Origin: an uncultured Collinsella sp.
GTDB lineage: Bacteria > Actinomycetota > Coriobacteriia > Coriobacteriales > Coriobacteriaceae
Length of the DNA stretch: 9,715 nucleotides
Assembly: GCA_900549275.1 (NCBI GenBank)
Contig: URNU01000032.1
Span: 1 to 9,715, forward strand
Direction: 5' to 3'
The number at the start of each line of letters is the position of its first letter. Position 1 is the stretch's first letter. Below are positions 1 to 5,192 of this stretch, piece by piece. Both the position numbers and the translations under genes were made by a program. A model generated the notes under the pieces. It was not told where the DNA came from. It saw only the letters and a program-made list of their open reading frames with translations, and made no database searches.

Positions 1-890
1 CCGAAGGAGCCGCTGATCCACTCGATGTCGCCGTCCTCGTCCACGCGCGCACGCTTGGTGTTGAGGTTGTACATGTTCTTGGACCAGTTCTCGATGGTCG
101 AGTAGCGCAGGTGTGCGCGTTTGCCCACAAACAGCTCCACAGCGCCGGCGTGGAGGTTGGCCACGTTGTACTTGGGTGCGGAACAGCCCTCGATAAAGTG
201 CAGGTCGGCATCGTCCTCGACAATGATGAGCGTGTGCTCAAACTGGCCGGCGCCCTTGGCGTTGAGGCGGAAGTAGCTCTGCAGCGGAAAATCGAGCTTG
301 GTGCCCTTGGGAACGTAGACAAACGAGCCTCCCGACCACACGGCACCGTGCAGGGCCGCAAACTTGTGGTCGGTGGGTGGGATGAGCGTCATGAACTTCT
401 CGTGGATGAGCGGCTCCCACTGCGGGTCGTGCAGGGCCTCCTCGATGCCGGAGTAGACGATGCCCATCTTGGACGCGGTGTCCTGCATGTTGTGGTAGAC
501 CAGCTCGGAGTCGTACTGCGCGCCGACGCCCGCCAGGTAGCTGCGCTCGGCCTCGGGGATGCCCAGGCGCTCAAAGGTGTTCTTGATGTCGTCGGGCACC
601 GACTCCCAGTCGTGCTTTTGGTCGGTGTTGGGCTTGACGTAGGTGACGATGTTGTCCATGTCCAGGCCCTCGATGGAGGGGCCCCACGTCGGGTCGGGAA
701 AGCGGTTGAAGATCTCGAGGGACTTTAAGCGCAGGTCAAGCATCCATTGCGGCTCGTCTTTCTTGGCGCTGATCTCGCGCACGATGTCGGGCGTGATGCC
801 GGCGTCGAGGCGCTCGAATCCCTCCTCGCCATAGGTGAAGTCGTAGAGGCTGCGGTCGATGTCCGCGACCTCGGTGCGGTTCTTGGTCAT
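1..890 (-). CDS. sufB: SufB, Fe-S cluster assembly scaffold subunit (C-terminus cut off by the window)
   Basis: SufB is the scaffold of the cytosolic SufBCD complex, on which nascent Fe-S clusters are built before transfer to apo-proteins. About 296 residues are visible on the minus strand from ATG at 888-890; the family is usually about 465-480 residues, so roughly the last third lies left of position 1. Family-typical segments include PTWGPSIEGLD (about 68-77), VWSGGSFVYVPKGTKLDFPLQSYFR (about 184-208, positions given for reference), EGCSAP (234-239) and ENWSKNMYNLNTKR (267-280). C236 in EGCSAP corresponds to the conserved core cysteine known as Cys254 in E. coli SufB. An AAAGGGG ribosome-binding site at 898-904 sits 7 nt upstream and overlaps the sufC stop codon, so translation is probably coupled to sufC. 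The gene order sufC-sufB suggests that sufD and sufS follow outside the window. Identification is firm; completeness cannot be judged. Confidence 0.96.
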   Translation of the reverse strand, partial: MTKNRTEVADIDRSLYDFTYGEEGFERLDAGITPDIVREISAKKDEPQWMLDLRLKSLEIFNRFPDPTWGPSIEGLDMDNIVTYVKPNTDQKHDWESVPDDIKNTFERLGIPEAERSYLAGVGAQYDSELVYHNMQDTASKMGIVYSGIEEALHDPQWEPLIHEKFMTLIPPTDHKFAALHGAVWSGGSFVYVPKGTKLDFPLQSYFRLNAKGAGQFEHTLIIVEDDADLHFIEGCSAPKYNVANLHAGAVELFVGKRAHLRYSTIENWSKNMYNLNTKRARVDEDGDIEWISGSF

Positions 891-902
891 TGCATTGCCC
901 CT

Positions 903-1703
903 TTACGCCTGCTGCTCGGCAGCGGCGGCCTCGGCCTGGGCGCGCTGCTCGGCGGCCTCGCGCTCGAAGGTCTCAAAGCCGTTCTTGTCGATCCAGGGGA
1001 TCAGCGAGGCGTCGTCCTCGCGCACGATGTGGCCCTTGACCATAACATGGACGCGGTCGACATCCAGGTGCTCCAGGATACGCGTGTTGTGCGTGATGAT
1101 GAGCATGGAGCCGTCGCAGCTTTTGCGGTAGGCGTCCATGCCATGGCTGACGGTGGACAGGGCGTCGACATCCAGGCCCGAGTCAGTCTCGTCCAGGATG
1201 GCGAGCTTGGGCTGCAGCAGCAGAAGCTGGAGCATCTCGACCTTCTTTTTCTCGCCGCCCGAGAAGCCCACGCCCAGCTCACGGTTGAGGTAGGCGGTGT
1301 CCATGTTGAGCTCGGCCGCGAGCTCCTTGACGCGACGGCGGAACTCCTTGCCCTTCATCTCCAGGCCGGGGCGGCCGGCGATGCTGGCGCGCAAAAAGCT
1401 CGACAGCGGCACGCCCGGGATCTCGACCGGAGCCTGGAAGCTCAGGAACAGGCCGGCGCGCGAGCGCTTGTCGGTGGTGAGCTCGGTGATGTCCTGGCCG
1501 TCAAAGACGATGCGGCCGTCGTTGACGGTATAGACGGGGTCACCCATGACCAGGTGGCCGAGGGTGGACTTGCCGGCGCCGTTGGGTCCCATCAGCACGT
1601 GGGTCTCGCCGGCGGCGACGTTGAGGTTGACGTTGTGGAGGATGGTCTTTTCGTCCACGGAGGCGGTCAGACCTTCGATGGAAAGCAGCGGATTTGCGCT
1701 CAT
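903..1703 (-). CDS. sufC: SufC, ABC-type ATPase of the SufBCD complex
   Basis: SufC is the cytosolic ABC ATPase that binds SufB and SufD and drives the conformational change needed for Fe-S cluster assembly. The 266-residue product has a Walker A motif GPNGAGKST (39-47), Q-loop SFQ (Q90), signature FSGGEKKK (147-154), Walker B with catalytic acid AILDETDSGLD (168-178, E172) and H-loop H205. FSGGEKKK and DSGLD are SufC-type rather than transporter-type. The last 20 residues form an Ala/Gln/Glu-rich tail beyond the usual length of about 250. I chose ATG at 1701-1703 because GAGAGGGA lies 4 nt upstream (1708-1715); the in-frame ATG 30 bp further upstream (1733) has no ribosome-binding site. It is the first gene of the leftward suf operon, 12 nt before sufB. 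Confidence 0.97.
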   Translation of the reverse strand: MSANPLLSIEGLTASVDEKTILHNVNLNVAAGETHVLMGPNGAGKSTLGHLVMGDPVYTVNDGRIVFDGQDITELTTDKRSRAGLFLSFQAPVEIPGVPLSSFLRASIAGRPGLEMKGKEFRRRVKELAAELNMDTAYLNRELGVGFSGGEKKKVEMLQLLLLQPKLAILDETDSGLDVDALSTVSHGMDAYRKSCDGSMLIITHNTRILEHLDVDRVHVMVKGHIVREDDASLIPWIDKNGFETFEREAAEQRAQAEAAAAEQQA

Positions 1704-1707
1704 GCTG

Positions 1708-1715
1708 TCCCTCTC
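1708..1715 (-). promoter_or_regulatory. Ribosome-binding site that sets the sufC start
   Basis: GAGAGGGA on the minus strand lies 4 nt before the ATG at 1703. It supports the 266-residue SufC over the version that is ten residues longer. Confidence 0.75.
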
Positions 1716-1767
1716 TGTATATGGTGTACTCATAGGTGTACTAAACCCTAGGAATCTTCTCGGAATA

Positions 1768-1795
1768 AAGTTACTATGGGTTCGGCGTTAGTCAA
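1768..1795 (-). promoter_or_regulatory. Candidate sufC promoter
   Basis: On the minus strand TTGACT (1790-1795) matches the -35 consensus at five of six positions. A weak -10, TAACTT (1768-1773), follows after 16 nt. Initiation would fall near 1760, giving a leader of about 55-60 nt before sufC. The -35 overlaps a small inverted repeat (1788-1811). A second possible start is a TATTAT element (1838-1843, minus strand) inside the upstream operator copy, but it lacks a convincing -35. The choice between them is open. Confidence 0.4.
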
Positions 1796-1811
1796 GGGAA
1801 AACCCGACTAA
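1788..1811. repeat. Inverted repeat upstream of sufC
   Basis: TTAGTC (1788-1793) and GACTAA (1806-1811) are perfect inverted arms. Inside them GGG (1796-1798) and CCC (1803-1805) also pair around AAAA, leaving two unpaired A residues. The dyad covers the putative sufC -35, so it could be a protein-binding site. As RNA it would be only a modest hairpin without a U-run. Confidence 0.45.
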
Positions 1812-1832
1812 TCCACTCGACTTTTTAGATGC

Positions 1833-1861
1833 GGGACATAATAATCAGGTTTGTTTGCCCC
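1833..1861 (+). promoter_or_regulatory. Operator copy A in the sufC-rrf2 control region
   Basis: This 29-bp element begins GGGACATAAT, contains CAGGTTTGTTTG (1846-1857) and ends CCCC. It is itself an imperfect dyad centred on A1847, with 10 of 14 arm positions symmetric. The same element occurs again in opposite orientation at 1877-1904, matching at 25 positions with three substitutions and a 1-nt gap. Duplication in the divergent promoter of a putative Fe-S sensor strongly suggests Rrf2 binding sites. No experimentally known motif was matched. Confidence 0.65.
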
Positions 1862-1864
1862 GCG

Positions 1865-1874
1865 TGCATAAGAT
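1865..1874 (+). promoter_or_regulatory. Candidate rrf2 -10 region
   Basis: TAAGAT (1869-1874), preceded by TGCA, matches the -10 consensus at four of six positions. It lies in the 15-bp gap between operator copies A and B. The -35 region would then lie in copy A and the start site in copy B. No good -35 hexamer is present, as is common for activator-dependent or sensor-controlled promoters. Confidence 0.35.
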
Positions 1875-1876
1875 TT

Positions 1877-1904
1877 GGGACAAACAAACCTGGTATTTTG
1901 TCCC
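1877..1904 (-). promoter_or_regulatory. Operator copy B, inverted relative to copy A
   Basis: On the plus strand the element begins GGGACAAACAAACCTG and ends TTTTGTCCC. Its reverse complement aligns with copy A. GGGACAAA (1877-1884) and TTTGTCCC (1897-1904) form an 8-bp perfect dyad. It ends 21 nt before the rrf2 start codon and so would cover the rrf2 transcription start or leader, which suits autorepression. Confidence 0.65.
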
Positions 1905-1925
1905 GGTAACGATGAGAGGGTAGGT

Positions 1926-2357
1926 ATGCTCATTTCTTCTAAGGGCCGCTATGCCCTCCGGCTGATGATCTATATCGCAGCGCTTGGTGACGTCGAGGGC
2001 AAAATCGCCCTGCGCGAGGTCGCCGACCGCGAGCATATCTCGCAAAAGTATTTGGAGCAGCTGGTCCGTCCGCTCATGAAGGCGGGCCTGCTTAAGAGCG
2101 TGCGCGGCAAGGGCGGCGGCTACATGATGGCCAAGGACCCCGTCGAGGTGCGTGCTGGCGACATCCTGCGTGCCGTTGAGGGCAGCACGGCTCCGGTGGC
2201 GTGCGATGGCATCGACAACAGCTGTACCCGCAGTGATCTTTGCTCGACCGTCAAGTTCTGGCGCGGTCTGGACGACGTGATTGAAAAGTACGTCGACGGT
2301 GTGACGTTGGCCGACCTGGCCGCCGTCCCCGAGATCAACTTTGACATTAAGCTGTAG
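1926..2357 (+). CDS. Rrf2-family (IscR/SufR-like) Fe-S-responsive transcriptional regulator
   Basis: The 143-residue protein has the Rrf2 architecture. It contains an N-terminal winged helix-turn-helix (about 1-65) with MLISSKGRYALRLMIYIA at the start, the recognition region ISQKYLEQLVRPLMKAGLL (38-56) and the wing SVRGKGGGY (58-66). A dimerisation helix follows. Three cysteines, C93, C100 and C106, are spaced C-X6-C-X5-C, close to the cluster ligands of E. coli IscR (C92, C98, C104). Family knowledge and divergence from sufC suggest a repressor of suf that senses Fe-S status. ATG 1926 is preferred because GAGAGGG (1914-1920) lies 5 nt upstream and Rrf2 proteins begin at this residue; an earlier in-frame start at 1875 lies inside the operators. 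DNA sites are probably copies A and B. Confidence 0.9.
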   Translation: MLISSKGRYALRLMIYIAALGDVEGKIALREVADREHISQKYLEQLVRPLMKAGLLKSVRGKGGGYMMAKDPVEVRAGDILRAVEGSTAPVACDGIDNSCTRSDLCSTVKFWRGLDDVIEKYVDGVTLADLAAVPEINFDIKL

Positions 2358-2360
2358 GGG
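2356..2360 (+). promoter_or_regulatory. Ribosome-binding site overlapping the rrf2 stop
   Basis: AGGGG begins within the TAG stop of the rrf2 gene (2355-2357) and lies 5 nt before ATG 2366. It favours the ATG over the in-frame GTG at 2360 and implies translational coupling of the nucleotidyltransferase to the regulator. Confidence 0.65.
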
Positions 2361-2365
2361 TGCAA

Positions 2366-2653
2366 ATGGCATCTCTTGACAAGGTGTACAAACAAATCGA
2401 AGTTTTTGCTCGGGAATGTGACGCCGAGAAGGTCGTGTTGTTTGGTTCTCGTGCTCGAGGCGACAACTTGCCCAAGAGCGATATTGACATCGCCGTAGCA
2501 GGTTGCCGGGATTTCGGCCGTTTCTCATATTTGATCGATGAGCGTCTTGATACTCTTTTAGATGTAGACGTCGTCAATCTCGACGAGTCCTTATCGCAGC
2601 AATTGCTCGATGAAATTGCCAGGGATGGTGTGATTCTGTATGAAAAAATATGA
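2366..2653 (+). CDS. mntA: MNT-family nucleotidyltransferase, MntA-type antitoxin
   Basis: This 95-residue protein belongs to the minimal nucleotidyltransferases (HI0073-like, polymerase beta fold). The motif GSRARGDNLPKSDID (27-41) is an exact GS-X10-DXD, with metal-binding D39 and D41; a third acidic residue is probably D68 in LLDVDVV (64-70). In characterised type VII toxin-antitoxin systems this enzyme transfers AMP to a tyrosine of the partner HEPN RNase and neutralises it. Its stop overlaps the start of the next gene by 14 nt, the usual pairing. It starts 8 nt after the rrf2 stop, so it is probably on the same mRNA. Base composition appears more AT-rich than in the flanking genes, which may reflect acquisition. 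The antitoxin role is inferred from motifs and partner, not shown. Confidence 0.85.
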   Translation: MASLDKVYKQIEVFARECDAEKVVLFGSRARGDNLPKSDIDIAVAGCRDFGRFSYLIDERLDTLLDVDVVNLDESLSQQLLDEIARDGVILYEKI

Positions 2654-3059
2654 GAACTTTGCCAGCGCCTTGGCGAATCTTGAGGATGCGCCCAATCAGG
2701 ATCTCAATAATGATTTTGTTCAGAGTGGATTGATTAATAAGTTCAATCTTCAATTTGAACTGAGCTGGAAGCTCCTTAAACGTCTGCTCGAGTATGAGGG
2801 CGCCACGCTTGCCGCGTCGGGGTCTCCTCGTGCCATCTTGAAGGAGTCCTACCGATTCTACGACTTTATTGATGAGGCAGCCTGGCTAGATATGCTCAGA
2901 GACCGCAATACGAACGTTCATATCTATGACAACAAGCTCGCTCAAGATTTGATTCAGCGCATCTTGAACGCCTATATTCCCGCTTTCTGCCAGTTGAGGG
3001 ACGGACTGATGAAGCGTTACGGCGAGCTTCTGATGGCGCCCGACGACCAGTTTGTTTAA
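2640..3059 (+). CDS. hepT: HEPN-domain HepT-type toxin (HI0074-like nucleotidyltransferase partner)
   Basis: The 139-residue, mainly alpha-helical protein matches the HI0074 family, often labelled 'nucleotidyltransferase substrate-binding protein'. Features include FNLQFELSWKLLKRLLEYEG (35-54), SPRAILKESYRFYDFID (62-78) and the HEPN signature RNTNVHIY (89-96), an intact R-X4-H-X-Y. R89 and H94 are the expected RNase residues and Y96 is the expected AMPylation target. It is therefore better read as the toxin of an MntA-HepT type VII pair than as a passive binding protein. The start overlaps mntA by 14 nt and has only a weak ribosome-binding site, consistent with coupled translation. No terminator was found in the 128 nt that follow. 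RNase activity is an inference. Confidence 0.85.
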   Translation: MKKYENFASALANLEDAPNQDLNNDFVQSGLINKFNLQFELSWKLLKRLLEYEGATLAASGSPRAILKESYRFYDFIDEAAWLDMLRDRNTNVHIYDNKLAQDLIQRILNAYIPAFCQLRDGLMKRYGELLMAPDDQFV

Positions 3060-3102
3060 TTCCTTAAGATTTCGCGGAGGGTAGTTGCCGTTTACCGAGG
3101 GG

Positions 3103-3134
3103 TTGTTGTGCAACAGCGGGCGAGCTGCAATACT
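3103..3134 (+). promoter_or_regulatory. Candidate promoter for the surface protein
   Basis: Two overlapping -35/-10 pairs with 17-nt spacing can be drawn: TTGTTG (3103-3108) with TGCAAT (3126-3131), and TTGTGC (3106-3111) with AATACT (3129-3134). Each -10 matches four of six positions. Initiation near 3138-3141 would give a leader of about 48 nt. The small palindrome TGTTGTGCAACA (3104-3115) overlaps the -35. Confidence 0.35.
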
Positions 3135-3187
3135 TAGATTCATCTTTGCAAACTGCACTTTAACTACACCAATGCAGGGAGGATTTT

Positions 3188-4990
3188 ATGCAGCCCAAGC
3201 ATTCCGCGATTGTGGCGGGCCTGACGCTGGCGCTTTCGTTTGGCGCCGTTGCTGCGCCTGTGACTGCTGTTGCCGAGGAGCCCACGCCGGGCGTTGCCTC
3301 GGATGCCACCGATATCGATAAGGGCCTTTACACCCAGCAGTCTTTTTCGGGTGTGCTGAGGTCGGTTCAGGGGGTCTCGTTTGTCAACGTGACTGCCGAG
3401 ATGAAGTACTTCACCAAATATGAGAGCCACGGCAACTATAACCAGGGCTTTTCGTATGGCGACGGCTATAACGCGCTGGGCTATTACCAGTTCGACCGTC
3501 GTTGGTCGCTCATTCCGTTTATGAAGCAGGTCTATAACTACGATTCTGCCAAGTACGGCATGCTTAAGGCTGTGATCGATCGCGGCAGCGAGATTTCCAA
3601 CGCGAAAAACCCCATGTATGCGAACGGCCAGCTCACCGAGCTGGGCCGCATCGCGCAGGATGCCTTCCTGGGTGCTTACAACACCGATCCGACTGAGTTC
3701 TCGGCGCTGCAGGATGCCTATGCGTACAACTCCTACTATGCGGTGACCGAGGCGTGGTTCAAGAGCGCTCTTGGCATTGACATCTCCGGCCGCGCCGACT
3801 GCGTCAAGGGCATGGTGTGGAGTATCACCAACATGTGCGGCACCGGTGGCTGCAGAGACTTCTTCCGCTGGGCAAACCTTTCCAACAGCATGACGGACCG
3901 CGAGTTTGTGACGGCGCTTTCCAACAGCGTGGTCAATAACGTGGCGACCAAGTATGCAAGCCAGCCCCAGTATCACGAGGGCTGGAAGAACCGCTACCGC
4001 AATGAGCTCAAGGATTGCCTGGTCTATATTGCCGAGGACGAGGCTGCTACGGCAACGCCTGTGGAGCCCGAGCCCGAGCCCGAGCCGACGCCCGGTCCGA
4101 GCATAGCGCCCGCTGCTCCCTCTGCACCGACGCCTGGTGCCGATGACGATGCGGGCGATGATAACGATATGGATGCGCCCTCGACCGATGCTGGTGGCGA
4201 TGGCTCTGCTGGTGACGTTGCCAACGACGGCTCTACCTCGAGCGGCTCCGATTCCAACGGCTCTGCTGCGGGCGATTCGTCTTCAAGCTCTGCCGGCAAT
4301 ACGGACAGTGCCGCCTCTGGTTCGACCGACGCTGGTTCCTCCGACTCTTCTACTGGCTCGAGCGATTCTTCCGCCGATACTGGTTCTAGCAATGACTCTA
4401 ACTCTGGCGTCGCTTCTGATTCTGGTGCTTCCAAGGACGACTCGAATAAGGCGCCGGACGCGCCCGTTACTTCGACGGGCAAGAAGCCCTCTTTCGTTGT
4501 GCAGCTTGGCTACACGTTTGGTTCCTCGCTGATGGCTGGCGTAAGCAACTCGTCTCCTGACAAGAACAATTCTGATCAGGCTTCCACGGAAAAGACCGAG
4601 GCCGCAAAGGGTGACTCCAAGGACGATGATTCCGAGAAGACCGAGTCCGATAAGGGTACTAGCTCTGAGGAAAAGGGCGAGAAGTCCGCTCAGAAGAAGG
4701 ACGAGGAAAAGAGCAAGACCGACGACGGAAAGCAGCAGGGCGAGGACGGCGGTAAGGGCAACGCCGACAACCAGAACCAGGAGCAAAATGACTCCAATAC
4801 GGTGACCACCACGACGACTACCGCCACTAAGACCTCGGGCGGCATCATGCCCAAGACGGGCGACCTCATCGTGATGGCGAGCCTTGCCAGTGCAAGCTTG
4901 GCCACACTGGGTGCCACCTCTATTGTGAGTGGCAAGCATAAGCTCGATCAGGAGAGCAAGGCTGCAGGGGAGGACGCTTCCGAGGAGTAG
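3188..4990 (+). CDS. Secreted, probably sortase-anchored surface protein with a lysozyme-like domain
   Basis: The 600-residue product starts with a signal peptide (hydrophobic 7-28, probable cleavage after AVA at 27-29). Residues about 55-285 resemble lysozyme-like domains of phage and wall hydrolases: a catalytic-type Glu in KYES (E79), GFSYGDGYNALGYYQF (87-102), VKGMVWS (206-212) and a final RYRNELKDC. Four cysteines there (205, 217, 222, 277) could form disulfides. A Pro-Glu run (292-305) leads into a long Ser/Asp/Gly/Thr-rich stalk and then a Lys/Asp/Glu-rich stretch, interrupted by a hydrophobic patch, PSFVVQLGYTFGSSLMAGV (about 434-452). The C-terminus has MPKTGD (554-559), a membrane helix (about 560-580), KHK, and an unusually long acidic tail. 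The start is set by AGGGAGGA (3176-3183). Peptidoglycan cleavage is inferred; the exact glycosidase family is not identified. Confidence 0.8.
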   Translation: MQPKHSAIVAGLTLALSFGAVAAPVTAVAEEPTPGVASDATDIDKGLYTQQSFSGVLRSVQGVSFVNVTAEMKYFTKYESHGNYNQGFSYGDGYNALGYYQFDRRWSLIPFMKQVYNYDSAKYGMLKAVIDRGSEISNAKNPMYANGQLTELGRIAQDAFLGAYNTDPTEFSALQDAYAYNSYYAVTEAWFKSALGIDISGRADCVKGMVWSITNMCGTGGCRDFFRWANLSNSMTDREFVTALSNSVVNNVATKYASQPQYHEGWKNRYRNELKDCLVYIAEDEAATATPVEPEPEPEPTPGPSIAPAAPSAPTPGADDDAGDDNDMDAPSTDAGGDGSAGDVANDGSTSSGSDSNGSAAGDSSSSSAGNTDSAASGSTDAGSSDSSTGSSDSSADTGSSNDSNSGVASDSGASKDDSNKAPDAPVTSTGKKPSFVVQLGYTFGSSLMAGVSNSSPDKNNSDQASTEKTEAAKGDSKDDDSEKTESDKGTSSEEKGEKSAQKKDEEKSKTDDGKQQGEDGGKGNADNQNQEQNDSNTVTTTTTTATKTSGGIMPKTGDLIVMASLASASLATLGATSIVSGKHKLDQESKAAGEDASEE

Positions 4991-5022
4991 TCTCTCGGTT
5001 GCCGAATGCCTTTAGAGTCGGG

Positions 5023-5057
5023 ACGGGGTCCGGTGCGAATGCATCGGGCCCCGTTTT
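5023..5057 (+). terminator. Rho-independent terminator after the surface protein gene
   Basis: A 14-bp stem (5023-5036 with 5041-5054, including two G-U pairs) closes a GAAT loop and runs into TTTT (5054-5057). It lies 32 nt after the stop codon and is the clearest terminator in the window. Confidence 0.88.
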
Positions 5058-5130
5058 GTTGTGCAACGATTAGTTATGCCCCCTCACACCTCACGTTGCT
5101 ACCGTTGCCCGATATGTTTGCGCGGCGTCA

Positions 5131-5158
5131 TTAGTACGTGCGAGGCGGTCATTACAAT
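5131..5158 (+). promoter_or_regulatory. Promoter of the AAA/nuclease-like gene
   Basis: TACAAT (5153-5158) is a near-consensus -10. The best -35 at 16 nt spacing is the weak TTAGTA (5131-5136). Transcription would start near 5165, leaving about 28 nt before GTG 5193. This argues against any start codon upstream of 5165. Confidence 0.5.
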
Positions 5159-5177
5159 TGGCATCGTGCTGCGATTT

Positions 5178-5183
5178 AGGGGG
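5178..5183 (+). promoter_or_regulatory. Ribosome-binding site that sets the start at 5193
   Basis: AGGGGG lies 9 nt before GTG 5193 and 6 nt before an in-frame TTG at 5190. Either start gives nearly the same protein, and both exclude the long N-terminal extension back to 5061. Confidence 0.65.
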
Positions 5184-5192
5184 AACGTTTTG

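Noticed and set aside
111..728. Long plus-strand open frame opposite sufB
   Set aside because: The minus strand here encodes a clear SufB. The plus-strand frame is a shadow produced by high GC at third positions, with no recognisable domain.
747..1751. 334-codon plus-strand open frame opposite sufC and the start of sufB
   Set aside because: It mirrors SufC, whose motifs are complete. The shadow product is a low-complexity Gly/Val/Leu/Asp-rich chain without domains.
1845..2528. Minus-strand open frame opposite rrf2 and the start of mntA
   Set aside because: It runs antisense to two well-supported genes and across the operator region, with no ribosome-binding site or domain.
3164..3976. 270-codon minus-strand frame opposite the lysozyme-like domain
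   Set aside because: Codon structure and protein motifs support the plus strand only. The antisense product has no recognisable features.
4061..4440. CRISPR-like or tandem DNA repeat in the surface protein gene
   Set aside because: The repetition is at the amino-acid level (Pro-Glu and Ser/Asp/Gly runs) with irregular DNA units and no spacers.
4024..4939. Antisense frames opposite the Ser/Asp-rich stalk
   Set aside because: Repetitive codons of the stalk keep other frames open. These are composition artefacts.
5061..5192. N-terminal extension of the AAA/nuclease-like protein back to an ATG at 5061
   Set aside because: The ATG follows directly on the terminator, the segment contains the TACAAT promoter element, and a good ribosome-binding site precedes GTG 5193.
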